Shown here in pieces: positions 9,027 through 19,152 of a stretch of 64,000 nt of DNA. Position numbers and translations under genes: made by a program. The stretch is from an uncultured Bacteroidota bacterium (GTDB taxonomy: Bacteria > Bacteroidota > Bacteroidia > Chitinophagales > Chitinophagaceae), in the NCBI GenBank assembly GCA_903865435.1, contig CAIPJS010000086.1, forward strand, positions 62,001 to 126,000, in the 5' to 3' direction. The notes under the pieces were generated by a model, which did not search any database, was not told the DNA's origin, and saw only the letters and a program-made list of their open reading frames with translations. The first letter of the stretch is position 1, and each line of letters starts with the position of its first letter.

Positions 9027-11132
9027 TTATTTGGTGGCTGGATAAGGCTTCTCTAACAAATACTTGTATATAAATTTATTCTTTAAGTCGGCAAAATGTT
9101 TGCCTTTTGCAGCGCCCCATCCATGCCTTCCTCCAGGATACAACATGAATTCAACCTCTTTCCCATTGTCTTCTAATGCACTTAACAATTGAATGGAATT
9201 TTGCATGTGCACATTGTCATCAGAAGTGCCATGCACCAATTGTAGGGTACCTTTAAAATTTTTAATATAAGTCAGTACACTGCCCGATTTGTATCCTTCT
9301 GGATTTTCTTTAGGCGTATCCATGTATCTTTCTGTATAATGGGTATCATACAATTCCCATGAAGTAACACTTCCGCCAGCCATGGCATGTGTGAATACAG
9401 AAGCACCATAAGTTAATGCATAACAACTCATGTAGCCACCATAACTAAATCCTGTAATACAAATCTTTTTAGGATCTGCATTTCCATTGGCAATAAACCA
9501 TTTTGCCATGGTCATATAATCTTCCATTTCCCAATGACCTAAATCTCGATACATATAATTTACACCCTCTTTCCCAAAATGCCCACTGGCTCTGTGATCA
9601 AACGCAACTTGTATCAAACCCTCTTTGGCCATATTTTCTGTATAAGCAGGATTTGACCAGCTGTCCATTACAGTGCCTGCATTGGGACCTCCATAGATAC
9701 TTACAAGCATGGGATATTTTTTATTTGGATCCATATTTTTAGGCCAGGTAACCAATGCTGGTAAATCAAACAAACCATCTGCACTTTTGATATGTATCAA
9801 TTCTGTTTTTGCAAAATCTGTTAAATTAAAACTGCTGTCTACTACTGTGGCCAATGTTTCTATAATGGGTTCCCCTTTTTTAGGAATCGTTATCACCGAA
9901 AAACGAGTTGGTGTCTTTGCATTACTGTATACCCCCACAAAATGCTTTGCATCAGGCGCTAAATAAATTTCAGTATAATTAAAATCCCCTGTCGATAATC
10001 TCTTTAAATTTTTTCCATCCATACCAACACTGTAAAAATCTACCCTTGCTGTATTTTCAATACCACGTGCAGTGAAATAAATTGTTTTAGTAATTTCATC
10101 GATGCGCTTGATATCGGTTACAGTATATCTTCCCGATGTAATGGCATTTTGCAAATCCCCATTCATATTGTACAAATACAATTGATTCCATCCACTTGCA
10201 TCCGATTGTGCGATATACCCCTTGTTATTTGCTAAAAAATGAATTTTACCACCCACTCTGTCTTCTAAATCAACCCATGTTTTTTGATACTCTTTATACA
10301 CCTCTTTTTTTGAACCTGCAGCCATATCAATTTCATATATTTTTAAATTATTTTGACCACGATCCATCCAAGGAATCCAAAGGTTTTGGTTATTAGGATT
10401 CCAAATAGGCCAGCCAAAATATTGATCATCTTGTTCATTAAAATCGGCCCAAATAATTTTTCCACCGGTTGGAACAGCCCAACCAATTTTTACTGCTGGA
10501 TTGGGATCGCCCACTTTTGGATACCTGGTTTCCTCTATAGAACCATGCTGGCCCTCACTATTGTAAATGGGGAACATAGGTACATTGCGTTCGTCAAAAC
10601 GCATAAATGAAATGTATTTGCTGTCCGGACTCCACCAAAATGCGCGGTACCTAGAAGGTCTACCAAAAATTTCCTCATAATACACCCAACTCGCATAACC
10701 ATTTAAAATGCCTTTTGTGGTTTCATTGGTAATCGCCACTTCTTTCTTATCTGCTAAGTTTAATGTATATAAATTATTGTTTTTAGTATAGCCCACATAT
10801 TTTCCATCTGGAGACACTACAGGATTTTTTTCTTCATCCGCATCAAATGTCAATTGTGTCTCGGTGTCATTTTCTCTTAAAAATAAATTGGCATTTTTTA
10901 TAAAAACTTTTGCTGGTTCTTGTTTAACAATGGTTGTTTCATTGTATTTTTTAGTTATAAGATCATATATATAATCTTTGGCCACAGCCTCTTTGCCTAT
11001 TTTTTTATTTAAAACAATTTGCGCATTGCCTTCCCAACGAATAAATTTTGGCCAATTACTTTGTGGCATCTGTGCAGCAACCGAAAGTGCAGTTAACTTA
11101 AAAACAATAAAGAATACAATACAGTTTTTCAT
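9027..11132 (-). CDS. S9 family prolyl oligopeptidase, dipeptidyl peptidase IV-like
   Basis: This is an exported serine exopeptidase that should release X-Pro dipeptides. Residues 1-20 form a signal peptide ending AAQ. A beta-propeller (DPPIV_N-like) domain follows, then an alpha/beta-hydrolase domain. The catalytic triad is visible: Ser563 in GFSYGGY, Asp638 in GTSDDNVH and His670 in GRHGWG. The double Glu that binds the substrate amino terminus in DPP-IV is present as Glu153-Glu154 in WVYYEEIF, and Asn640 matches the substrate-binding Asn. These residues argue for true DPP-IV specificity. It is probably periplasmic. It lies 13 bases after leuS and is likely cotranscribed with it. Confidence 0.93.
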   Translation of the reverse strand: MKNCIVFFIVFKLTALSVAAQMPQSNWPKFIRWEGNAQIVLNKKIGKEAVAKDYIYDLITKKYNETTIVKQEPAKVFIKNANLFLRENDTETQLTFDADEEKNPVVSPDGKYVGYTKNNNLYTLNLADKKEVAITNETTKGILNGYASWVYYEEIFGRPSRYRAFWWSPDSKYISFMRFDERNVPMFPIYNSEGQHGSIEETRYPKVGDPNPAVKIGWAVPTGGKIIWADFNEQDDQYFGWPIWNPNNQNLWIPWMDRGQNNLKIYEIDMAAGSKKEVYKEYQKTWVDLEDRVGGKIHFLANNKGYIAQSDASGWNQLYLYNMNGDLQNAITSGRYTVTDIKRIDEITKTIYFTARGIENTARVDFYSVGMDGKNLKRLSTGDFNYTEIYLAPDAKHFVGVYSNAKTPTRFSVITIPKKGEPIIETLATVVDSSFNLTDFAKTELIHIKSADGLFDLPALVTWPKNMDPNKKYPMLVSIYGGPNAGTVMDSWSNPAYTENMAKEGLIQVAFDHRASGHFGKEGVNYMYRDLGHWEMEDYMTMAKWFIANGNADPKKICITGFSYGGYMSCYALTYGASVFTHAMAGGSVTSWELYDTHYTERYMDTPKENPEGYKSGSVLTYIKNFKGTLQLVHGTSDDNVHMQNSIQLLSALEDNGKEVEFMLYPGGRHGWGAAKGKHFADLKNKFIYKYLLEKPYPATK

Positions 11133-11145
11133 ATCACGATTTTTT

Positions 11146-13896
11146 TTAAATTACAATATTGATCATTTTCCCTTTTACAAAAATTATTTTTTTTATAGTT
11201 GATGCTGCAACCCATTTTTTTACTATTTCATTATTGAGTACGATGGCATGCACTTCTGCTTCACTGGCAGCTAAATCTATGGAAATATTGGCTCTTAATT
11301 TACCATTGATGCTTATTGGATACTCTTTAACAGATTCAGTCACATACTTCGCTTCAAATATAGGATAAGGGGCATCTACCACCATTCCTTGATTGCCTAG
11401 GGCTTGCCATAAGTCTTCGGCAAAATGTGGTGCATAGGGACTTAAAAGAACAAGCAATTTTTCAAGTACTTCTATTTTATGACAATGTAGTTCGGCTAGT
11501 TCATTTACACATATCATAAAAGTACTTACAGCTGTATTAAAACTATAACGCTCTGTATCTTCTTCTATTTTTTTAATGGCTTTGTGTATTACTTTTAACT
11601 CCGCATCCGTAGCTGCCTCCTTGTTCCAAACCTGGCCTTTTAATTCATCAAAAAATAAACGCCATGCTTTTTTCAAAAAGCGGTGTACGCCTTCGATGCC
11701 CTTCGTATCCCAAGGTTTGCTTTGTTCCACCGGACCTAAAAACATTTCATACATTCTAAAGGTATCGGCGCCGTATCTTTCCACCAAATCATCGGGATTC
11801 ACTGTATTGAACTTAGACTTGGACATTTTTTCTACTTCTACCCCACATAAATATTTTCCATCTTCCAATTCGAATGTTGCATTTGCATAATCCGGTTTCC
11901 ACTTTTTAAAAGCTTCTGTATTCAATTCTATGCCGTCAACAATATTTACATCCACATGTAAGGCATCTACTTCATGTGCAGCAGCCAAGCCTGCAGAAAC
12001 AAATTTTTGTGTGCCACGAATTCTATATACAAATCTTGAACTTCCTTGAATCATTCCCTGATTCAATAATTTTTTAAAGGGTTCATCAAATCCAATATGC
12101 CCTAGATCAAACAATACCTTGGTCCACATTCTACTGTACAATAAATGACCTACTGCGTGTTCGGTTCCCCCAATGTACAAATCTACTTGCCCCCAATAAT
12201 CACTCACTTTTCTATTGCAAAATTCTTTTTCATTGGATGGATCCATGTACCTGATAAAATACCAACTACTACCCGCATAACCTGGCATGGTATTGGTTTC
12301 ATAATGCGCCGCTTTCCAAGATTCAATATTGGCCAAAGGCCCTTCCCCCTCTGGTCCTGGCGAATAATTATCTACTTCGGGCAATAACAATGGCAATTCA
12401 TTTTCACTCATCGGATACGCGATCCCGTCGATCCATTTAATGGGGAACGGCTCCCCCCAATAACGTTGTCTGCTAAAAGCAGCATCACGCATTTTATAAT
12501 TTATTTTTCTTTTACCAATACCCAAGGCTTCCAATTTTTCATTCACAATGGCAATGGCGTCTTTTTGTACAATGCCATTTAAGAAATCGCTGTTAGATAA
12601 AATTGCTTCTTTGGTTGGATTGGCATCAACACCATTAAACGCATCTCCAATGATGTTGGTAATGGGAATATTAAAATGTTGTGCAAATTTAAAGTCACGC
12701 TCATCACCACAAGGCACTGCCATAATTGCACCAGTGCCATATCCTGCTAAAACATATTCAGAAATCCAGATGGGAATTAATTTTTTATTAAAAGGATTTT
12801 CTGCATAGGCACCTGTAAAACAACCTGTTATTTTTTTCTCCGCCATGCGCTCTCTTTCACTTCTGCTTTTTACATAAGCAATATAAGCATCTACTTCGGC
12901 AATATGGGATGCAGGCGTAATGCTCGCTATTAAATGATGTTCGGGTGCTACCACCATAAAGTCAACACCAAAAATAGTATCCGGACGCGTTGTATATACA
13001 CTTAATGCACCACTATGTCCATGTAGGACAAAATCAATTTCTGCACCAAAACTTTTTCCAATCCAATTGGATTGCATTTCTTTCATTGCTTCACTAAATT
13101 GGATGGTATCCAATCCACTTAACAATCTATCAGCGTATTCTGTAATACGCAAATACCATTGACGTAATTTTTTCTTTTCTACGGGATGGCCTCCACGCTC
13201 ACTAAAACCATTGATTACTTCATCGTTGGCTAAAACTGTACCTAAAGCTTCACACCAATTCACTTCACCAAATCCACAAAATGCCAAACGATAGTGCATT
13301 AATATAGTTTGTTTTTCTTTTTCAGAAAATCCCTTCCACGCATCAGCTGTAAATTGCAAGGAAGCATCTGCAGGGCAAATATGATTTTTGTTACCAAAAT
13401 TTTCAAATACATGCACTAAATCTGAAATTGATTTTGCCTTGGCGTCTTTTTTATCAAAATAACTATTAAACAACTGTAAAAAAATCCATTGTGTCCACTT
13501 GTAATATTGCGCATCACAGGTTTTTACTTCTCTATCCCAATCAAAACAAAATCCAATATTGTCTAATTGTTTTCTAAAATTATTAATGTTATCGTGTGTA
13601 CTTTTAGAAGGATGTACCCCATGTTCAATTGCATATTGCTCTGCAGGCAATCCAAATGCATCATACCCCATTGGATGCAATACATTAAATCCTTTCAATC
13701 TTTTAAATCTGCTATAAATATCAGAAGCAATGTACCCTAATGGATGGCCCACATGCAAGCCTGCCCCACTTGGATAAGGAAACATATCCAATACATAACA
13801 CTTAGGTTTGCTGCTGTCATTGCTTACCTGGTATGCTTTTTTTTCTTTCCAAATAGTTTGCCATTTCTTTTCAATGGCCCTAAACTGATACTCCAT
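11146..13896 (-). CDS. leuS: Leucyl-tRNA synthetase
   Basis: This class I enzyme charges tRNA-Leu. The 916-residue protein has the HIGH motif as HVGH (48-51), the CP1 editing domain with TTRPDTIFG and GTGAIMAVP, the KMSKS loop (690-694), and a C-terminal anticodon-binding and Leu-specific region. An extra block after DWDREVKTCDAQYYKWTQW (roughly 145-215) fits the insertion seen in Bacteroidota LeuRS. The leader is about 100 bases, with a candidate -7 box TACATTTG on the minus strand at 13998-14005. The order leuS then peptidase suggests a two-gene transcript. Confidence 0.97.
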   Translation of the reverse strand: MEYQFRAIEKKWQTIWKEKKAYQVSNDSSKPKCYVLDMFPYPSGAGLHVGHPLGYIASDIYSRFKRLKGFNVLHPMGYDAFGLPAEQYAIEHGVHPSKSTHDNINNFRKQLDNIGFCFDWDREVKTCDAQYYKWTQWIFLQLFNSYFDKKDAKAKSISDLVHVFENFGNKNHICPADASLQFTADAWKGFSEKEKQTILMHYRLAFCGFGEVNWCEALGTVLANDEVINGFSERGGHPVEKKKLRQWYLRITEYADRLLSGLDTIQFSEAMKEMQSNWIGKSFGAEIDFVLHGHSGALSVYTTRPDTIFGVDFMVVAPEHHLIASITPASHIAEVDAYIAYVKSRSERERMAEKKITGCFTGAYAENPFNKKLIPIWISEYVLAGYGTGAIMAVPCGDERDFKFAQHFNIPITNIIGDAFNGVDANPTKEAILSNSDFLNGIVQKDAIAIVNEKLEALGIGKRKINYKMRDAAFSRQRYWGEPFPIKWIDGIAYPMSENELPLLLPEVDNYSPGPEGEGPLANIESWKAAHYETNTMPGYAGSSWYFIRYMDPSNEKEFCNRKVSDYWGQVDLYIGGTEHAVGHLLYSRMWTKVLFDLGHIGFDEPFKKLLNQGMIQGSSRFVYRIRGTQKFVSAGLAAAHEVDALHVDVNIVDGIELNTEAFKKWKPDYANATFELEDGKYLCGVEVEKMSKSKFNTVNPDDLVERYGADTFRMYEMFLGPVEQSKPWDTKGIEGVHRFLKKAWRLFFDELKGQVWNKEAATDAELKVIHKAIKKIEEDTERYSFNTAVSTFMICVNELAELHCHKIEVLEKLLVLLSPYAPHFAEDLWQALGNQGMVVDAPYPIFEAKYVTESVKEYPISINGKLRANISIDLAASEAEVHAIVLNNEIVKKWVAASTIKKIIFVKGKMINIVI

Positions 13897-13995
13897 TTCT
13901 TATTTTTTCTGTGTAAAAGGGCTAAAAACTAGCAATAATTTAACCAAAATTTGAGGCCCCCCCTTTTTGCTAAAAAATTGTCTGAATTCACCCTC

Positions 13996-14036
13996 TGCAA
14001 ATGTAAGCCATTAGCTTGCAAAACCCTACATTTGCA
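13996..14036. promoter_or_regulatory. Divergent leuS/ftsX promoter region with inverted -7 boxes
   Basis: TGCAAATGTA (13996-14005) and TACATTTGCA (14027-14036) form a perfect 10-base inverted repeat separated by 21 bases. Each arm contains TACATTTG pointing outwards, an exact TAnnTTTG -7 box, one for ftsX (28 bases before its ATG) and one for leuS (about 100 bases before its ATG). No -33 TTTG is seen at the canonical 19-base spacing. Confidence 0.5.
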
Positions 14037-14062
14037 AAGCGAACAAGTAAAAAATTAATGCT

Positions 14063-14938
14063 ATGGCAGCCAGTGGATCTTCTTCTTTAAAACGCAGTAA
14101 ACCCAACTATATTTATAGCATAATAGGGGTGGCGATTGTTTTATTCATTATGGGCATAATGGGTTGGCTTTTTTTAAACCTACATTCCATTGGAGACAAT
14201 TTTAAGGAAGACATTAGAATTAGCGTTTACCTCCGTAGTACCGATAAGAATGCGGTAGGTAAGATTCAGCAGTTTATAGCTGGCCAAGACTACGCAAAAA
14301 ACGTAGAATATGTGAATAAAGAAAAGGCAAAAGCAATTTGGAATAAAGAAAATAATGAAGATTGGGCTAAGATTTTAGACATTAATCCGCTTCCAGAAAG
14401 TATCGACTTTTTTGCCAAAGCTGCCTATGTCAATACCGACAGTTTAAATAAAATAACTGCTGCTATTGAATCTGAATTCAAAAATCAAATAGCCGACATT
14501 CAATACCCTAAAAATTTAGTGTCCAATTTGAATGAAAGGACTACTAAAATTGGGTTGATATTTTTAGTGCTCTCCATCATTTTATCAATCATTGTAATTA
14601 TTAGTATTGATAATACTATTAAATTGGCCATGTTTAGCAATCGTTTTTTAATTAAAACCATGCAAATGGTAGGCGCCACTAGAAATTTTATTTCAAAGCC
14701 CTTGTTAATTCGTGCCATAATGAACGGATTGATTAGCGCCTTAGTAGCCATCTTTTTGTTATTTGGATTGATCGAATGGGCCACCAGCCAATTTCCTCAA
14801 TTGGATAAATTACAAGGCATTAGCAATAGTCTTTTATTGTTCGGAGGCTTGATTTTACTTGGAGTGGGTATTTCGGTTTTAAGCACTTACCGAAGTGTGT
14901 TAAAATATTTAAAAATGAAATTGGACGAGCTGTATTAA
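14063..14938 (+). CDS. ftsX: Cell division protein FtsX
   Basis: FtsX is the membrane half of the FtsEX complex, which couples ATP use to peptidoglycan hydrolase activation at the septum. The 291-residue protein has the family layout: a cytoplasmic N-terminus, TM1 (about 20-40), a periplasmic domain (about 45-165, beginning DIRISVYLRS), then three further TM segments (about 167-190, 215-240, 255-280). The MQMVGATRNFI segment between TM2 and TM3 is typical of FtsX. FtsE is not adjacent. The next gene is DUF3098, a frequent neighbour in Bacteroidota. Confidence 0.9.
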   Translation: MAASGSSSLKRSKPNYIYSIIGVAIVLFIMGIMGWLFLNLHSIGDNFKEDIRISVYLRSTDKNAVGKIQQFIAGQDYAKNVEYVNKEKAKAIWNKENNEDWAKILDINPLPESIDFFAKAAYVNTDSLNKITAAIESEFKNQIADIQYPKNLVSNLNERTTKIGLIFLVLSIILSIIVIISIDNTIKLAMFSNRFLIKTMQMVGATRNFISKPLLIRAIMNGLISALVAIFLLFGLIEWATSQFPQLDKLQGISNSLLLFGGLILLGVGISVLSTYRSVLKYLKMKLDELY

Positions 14939-14979
14939 ACAATAAAACATTTACATTTAACTGTACAAAAAATAAAATT

Positions 14980-15219
14980 ATGAGTCAGAACGCTAAAAAT
15001 AGATCCTTAGATTTTTTCGGTAAATCCAATTATATATGGATGTTGGCAGGCGCAGCCTTGATCGTCCTAGGCATGTTTTTGATGTCAGGTGGAAAAAGTG
15101 CCGACCCTACTATTTTTAATACTGACGAAGTGTATAGTTTTAGACGCATTACTTTAGCGCCGATAGTTATTGTTGCAGGATTCATTGTTGAAATATTTGC
15201 TATTTTCAAAAAATCTTAA
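14980..15219 (+). CDS. DUF3098 small membrane protein
   Basis: This 79-residue protein has two predicted membrane helices (about 19-36 and 58-75) joined by a short polar loop with TDEVYSFRRITLAPI. I recognise it as the DUF3098 family, which sits between ftsX and uppP in many Bacteroidota. No function is known. The position suggests a link to envelope or division work, but this is inference. It begins 41 bases after ftsX and is followed by a hairpin. Confidence 0.85.
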   Translation: MSQNAKNRSLDFFGKSNYIWMLAGAALIVLGMFLMSGGKSADPTIFNTDEVYSFRRITLAPIVIVAGFIVEIFAIFKKS

Positions 15220-15239
15220 TTTAAATAAACTTATCAACT

Positions 15240-15280
15240 AAAGCGATTCCCCTACCCAGTAAAGTAAGGAGTCGCTTTTT
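15240..15280 (+). terminator. Hairpin between DUF3098 and uppP
   Basis: AAAGCGATTCC (15240-15250) pairs with GGAGTCGCTTT (15268-15278) through 11 pairs including one G-U, followed by T residues. It lies only 12 bases before the uppP ATG, so it could act as a partial terminator or attenuator. Confidence 0.7.
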
Positions 15281-15291
15281 AAATTTAATCT

Positions 15292-16104
15292 ATGAATACA
15301 TTTCAATCCATCATCATTGCCATCATCGAAGGCATTACCGAATTTTTACCCGTTTCAAGTACGGCACATATGAAATTTGCGAACCCGTTTTTGGGTATTT
15401 CAAATAGCCCTTTTGTAGATCTTTTTGAAATTGTGATTCAGCTTGCAGCCATTGCTTCTGTAGTGGTTATTTACAGAAAAAAGTTTTTTGATTTCAAACA
15501 CATTAGCTTTTACTTAAAATTAATGGTAGCAGTAATTCCTGCTTTAATTTTTGGGGCATTGTTAAAGAAACATATTGATGAAGCGCTTAGTAATTTATGG
15601 GCAATTGCTATTGTAATGCTGGCAGGGGGCATCATCCTTTTATTTATTGATCGATTGTTTGAAAAATCAGAAGCTACCAATGCGGCCAATCCAAATCAAG
15701 AAGACATCAGTTATAAAAAATCTTTTATCATTGGTTGCTTCCAGGTTTTGTCTATACTCTTTCCAGGGCTAAGTCGAAGCGCTGCAACCATTATTGGTGG
15801 TATGAGTCAAAAACTTACTAAAAAAACAGCCCTTGAGTTTTCGTTTTTTTTAGCAGTACCCACCATGTTGGCTGCTTCTGCAAAAAGTACATTAGACGTG
15901 TATAAAACCAATCCTGAAGTATTTGCCAAAGACAATTTAATGTTATTGCTTATTGGAGCAATCGTTGCTTTTGTGGTAGCATTGATTTCTGTACAATTTT
16001 TTATACGCATCGTACAAAAAAAGGGCTTTGCTGTATTTGGCTGGTACAGAATAGCTTTGGGGATCACCATCTTAACTTTACTCTACAAACAATACCTGCA
16101 TTAA
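15292..16104 (+). CDS. uppP: Undecaprenyl-diphosphate phosphatase
   Basis: UppP (BacA) removes a phosphate from undecaprenyl pyrophosphate so the lipid carrier can be reused for peptidoglycan and polysaccharide synthesis. Both signature motifs are present: EGITEFLPVSSTAH (about 14-27), carrying the catalytic Glu pair region, and PGLSRSAATIIGG (about 163-175), which binds the phosphate. The 270 residues are strongly hydrophobic with about eight membrane helices. Its neighbours, ftsX and DUF3098, also act in the envelope. Confidence 0.96.
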   Translation: MNTFQSIIIAIIEGITEFLPVSSTAHMKFANPFLGISNSPFVDLFEIVIQLAAIASVVVIYRKKFFDFKHISFYLKLMVAVIPALIFGALLKKHIDEALSNLWAIAIVMLAGGIILLFIDRLFEKSEATNAANPNQEDISYKKSFIIGCFQVLSILFPGLSRSAATIIGGMSQKLTKKTALEFSFFLAVPTMLAASAKSTLDVYKTNPEVFAKDNLMLLLIGAIVAFVVALISVQFFIRIVQKKGFAVFGWYRIALGITILTLLYKQYLH

Positions 16105-16128
16105 GCAAATAGGACAGTTGCCTTTTTA

Positions 16129-16149
16129 TTTGTATTTTTAAAATACAAA
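16129..16149. promoter_or_regulatory. Perfect 21-base palindrome before the MFS gene
   Basis: TTTGTATTTT (16129-16138) and AAAATACAAA (16140-16149) are perfect reverse complements around a single base. It lies 25 bases after uppP and 9 bases before the MFS ATG. The arm spacing is too short for a good RNA hairpin loop, so an operator is more likely than a terminator. Confidence 0.4.
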
Positions 16150-16158
16150 CCAATTGCT

Positions 16159-17466
16159 ATGCAAACTGCTTCAAAAAAAGTTGTCAATGGATGGGCCATG
16201 TATGACTGGGCCAATAGCGTGTATAATTTAGTCATTACCTCCACCATTTTCCCTGCTTATTATGAAGCAGTTACTGGAGATGGCAATGAAAATACTTTAA
16301 TTGATAAAATAAAAATTGGGAACTATGCGTTTTCAAATACGGCATTGTACAATTATGTTTTAGCCATCGCTTTTGTCATTGTTGCCATCATTTCTCCTAT
16401 ACTTTCTTCCATAGCGGATTACAGAGGCAATAAAAAACAATTTCTTCGATTTTTTTGCACCATGGGAAGCTTGGCATGTGCTTCGCTTTATTTTTTTGAC
16501 AGCAATCACATTATAGGTGGATTGTTTTCGGTAATCATTGCCTGCGTTGGATTTTGGGGCAGTTTGGTTTTTTATAATTCTTATTTGCCTGAGATTGCTG
16601 CACCCGAAGACAGAGACCGTATTAGTGCCAAAGGTTTCATGATGGGCTATATTGGATCTGTATTGCTTCAACTTATTTGTTTTGTTTTTGTTTTAAAACC
16701 TGACTGGTTTGGCATCACCGTTGGAAAAGCTTCTCAAATTTCTTTTTTATTGGTGGGCATTTGGTGGATGGCTTTTGGTTGGTCAGCTATTTCTAAACTT
16801 CCAGCAGGGCATGGCGTGAAAGGCACACATAATAATAATTTAATTACACAGGGGTATAAAGAATTGCATAAAGTATGGTTAGAATTAAAAAAACAACCCA
16901 TCTTAAAACAGTTTTTAGTTTCTTTTTTCTTTTACAATATGGGGGTACAAACGGTGATGTTGGCAGCAACCCTTTATGGAAAAAGTGAACTAAATATTCC
17001 AACAACCAATTTAATTATTGCAATATTAATTATACAAATTGTGGCCATCCCAGGGGCCAATCTGATGGCCAAACTGGCTACCAAATGGGGCAATTTTAAT
17101 ACGATCATGGTGGCCATTCTTATTTGGATTGGAGGATGTATTATGGGCTATTACCTTCCGCGCAATAGCATCGTTCCCTTTTATACGCTGGCTATTGTAG
17201 TTGGATTTGTCATGGGCGGCATCCAATCGGTAAGTAGAAGTACTTATTCCAAACTCATGCCTGTTACACATGACACCACTAGTTATTTTAGCTTTTTTGA
17301 TGTCACAGAAAAAATTGCCATTGTGATAGGCATGTTTAGTTTTGGATTCATCAACGAATTAACTGGTTCACAAAGAAATTCAATATTGGCATTGTGCTTG
17401 TTTTTTATTATAGGATTTATTTTACTTTACCGAACTTCGAAAATTAAAGCGCATGCAGTTATTTAG
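16159..17466 (+). CDS. MFS transporter, Atg22-like (UMF1 type)
   Basis: This is a 12-helix major facilitator of 435 residues. The N-terminal sequence GWAMYDWANSVYNLVITSTIFPAYYE is the hallmark of the Atg22-like/UMF1 family, whose yeast member exports amino acids from vacuoles. The conserved loop RISAKGFMMGYIGS and the helix GGIQSVSRSTYSKL are also typical. The bacterial substrate is unknown. Its 3' end overlaps the following metallo-hydrolase gene by 14 bases, so the two are probably translated from one message. Confidence 0.88.
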   Translation: MQTASKKVVNGWAMYDWANSVYNLVITSTIFPAYYEAVTGDGNENTLIDKIKIGNYAFSNTALYNYVLAIAFVIVAIISPILSSIADYRGNKKQFLRFFCTMGSLACASLYFFDSNHIIGGLFSVIIACVGFWGSLVFYNSYLPEIAAPEDRDRISAKGFMMGYIGSVLLQLICFVFVLKPDWFGITVGKASQISFLLVGIWWMAFGWSAISKLPAGHGVKGTHNNNLITQGYKELHKVWLELKKQPILKQFLVSFFFYNMGVQTVMLAATLYGKSELNIPTTNLIIAILIIQIVAIPGANLMAKLATKWGNFNTIMVAILIWIGGCIMGYYLPRNSIVPFYTLAIVVGFVMGGIQSVSRSTYSKLMPVTHDTTSYFSFFDVTEKIAIVIGMFSFGFINELTGSQRNSILALCLFFIIGFILLYRTSKIKAHAVI

Positions 17467-18322
17467 TATTGATACTGGTAAATTTAAATTAGATGGCGGT
17501 GCCATGTTTGGTGTGGTTCCAAAATCCATTTGGAATAAATCCAATCCAGCAGATGAAAATAATTTATGTACCTGGGCATTAAGATGCTTATTGGTGATAG
17601 AGGGAGATCGAAAAATATTGATTGATACTGGGATGGGCAATAAACAAGATGCCAAATTTTTTAGTCATTACCAACCTCATGATACCATCACATTGGCAGA
17701 TGCTTTGGGGAAATTAAATTTTAGCGTAGCAGAAATTACAGATGTATTGCTTACGCACTTGCACTTTGATCATGTAGGAGGTGCCATCCAAAAAGATAAA
17801 GAGCAATACCTACCGGTGTTTCCTAATGCCACTTACTGGATAAGTGAACCTCAATGGAACTTAGCTTTAAATCCAAACAAAAGAGAAAAAGCCTCCTTTT
17901 TATCAGAGAACATTTTACCAATTGAAGCATCTAGACAACTTAAATTAATCAGCATCCCTCTTTTTGTTAATAAAACACAATTGCAAGAAATTCATTTTAG
18001 CGAAAACATCAGTTGCCTTGTAGTGAATGGTCATACACAAGGGATGCTTCTACCAAAAATTAAATTAAAAGGGGAAACCTTAGTATATATGGCCGACTTA
18101 TTGCCTAGTGTGGGGCACCTACCCCTGCCTTATGTGATGGGATATGACATGCAACCATTGATCACTTTGGAGGAAAAAGATATTTTTTTAAAAGAAGCTG
18201 TGAAAAATAATTATACTTTATTTTTTGAACACGATGCAGTAAATGAATGTTGCAGTGTGCAACTAACCGAAAAAGGGGTAAGGGTTAATAAAACTTTTAA
18301 ACTGGCTCAATTGCTTAGCTAA
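17453..18322 (+). CDS. MBL-fold metallo-hydrolase
   Basis: The 289-residue cytoplasmic protein has the metallo-beta-lactamase fold. The metal motif LTHLHFDHVGG (HxHxDH) lies at about 103-113, with further ligands in the VNGHTQGM and YMADL segments and a late His in FEHD. This pattern fits the AHL-lactonase-like or methyl-parathion-hydrolase-like group, but substrate cannot be assigned. The ATG lies inside the end of the MFS gene (14-base overlap). It ends directly against the stop of the convergent DUF3108 gene with no spacer. Confidence 0.88.
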   Translation: MQLFSIDTGKFKLDGGAMFGVVPKSIWNKSNPADENNLCTWALRCLLVIEGDRKILIDTGMGNKQDAKFFSHYQPHDTITLADALGKLNFSVAEITDVLLTHLHFDHVGGAIQKDKEQYLPVFPNATYWISEPQWNLALNPNKREKASFLSENILPIEASRQLKLISIPLFVNKTQLQEIHFSENISCLVVNGHTQGMLLPKIKLKGETLVYMADLLPSVGHLPLPYVMGYDMQPLITLEEKDIFLKEAVKNNYTLFFEHDAVNECCSVQLTEKGVRVNKTFKLAQLLS

Positions 18323-19120
18323 CTAATTTTCATTTCCAGTGAGTTCTATTAATGCACTAAGTGGATATCTCAGGTTCTCAAAACCCACCATATCCACTTT
18401 AATATTGCCTACAATGATGGGGGTTTGAATGCGCACTGGAATATGGTTTTCGTCGTCCGTAACCCAGATGGTCATCTTTTCCCCACCTTCAAACATAGAT
18501 CCCTTTACCAAGAGTGGCGCCAATTTAATGGCTTTGAACTTTCCATAACGTGTAGTAATAATTTCTCTGCCTAAAAATTTGAAATAGGATGGATACAATT
18601 CTTTATCTAAAAAGAAATTGAGGTAAATTTTATCATTAATAACACTGTTTTTATAATTGAAATTCCTGGCAGCATAAATTGCACTTAAAACATCGTAGGT
18701 ACAATCGGCTGTTTTATACACATCAATTTCATTGTTCACTGTTTTATTTTTTTGATTGAATAACAGTGTTTCTTTATGATGAAAACTACCCTCGTTTATT
18801 TCTCTTGTAAATTGATAAGGCAATAGGGTTTTACTGTCCACAATACTTTCATACTTATCTCGTACTTTAAAAATCCAATCATACCTGATATTTGACTTGC
18901 CATTGGCCGAAAAAGTAAAAGCTTCTGCGCCATTCCAATTACTGGAGTGAATGGTAAAATCTGTTTTACCTGCATTCACATACAACCCAATGACATTGTA
19001 AAAAATGGTATACTTTATTTTTTCGCCAGTAATAAATGCAGTATTGGTTTGATTACATAAAGCATTGTCTGCATTGTTCTTGAATGTAAAAATTGAAAGC
19101 AAAAGTAATAGAGGGTACAT
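18323..19120 (-). CDS. DUF3108 protein, exported
   Basis: The 265-residue protein has a signal peptide (about 1-16) and a mature region with the DUF3108 pattern: GEKIKYTIFYNVIGLYVNAG near the start, RYDWIFKVRDKYES, and a late stretch KMTIWVTDDENHIPVRI. The family is common in Bacteroidota and Proteobacteria and is presumed periplasmic; no activity is established. It follows a flippase-like membrane protein by 32 bases on the same strand, which suggests cotranscription. Confidence 0.8.
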   Translation of the reverse strand: MYPLLLLLSIFTFKNNADNALCNQTNTAFITGEKIKYTIFYNVIGLYVNAGKTDFTIHSSNWNGAEAFTFSANGKSNIRYDWIFKVRDKYESIVDSKTLLPYQFTREINEGSFHHKETLLFNQKNKTVNNEIDVYKTADCTYDVLSAIYAARNFNYKNSVINDKIYLNFFLDKELYPSYFKFLGREIITTRYGKFKAIKLAPLLVKGSMFEGGEKMTIWVTDDENHIPVRIQTPIIVGNIKVDMVGFENLRYPLSALIELTGNEN

Positions 19121-19152
19121 GCTTTTTTAAAAATTAAAACTGATAGGCAAAA

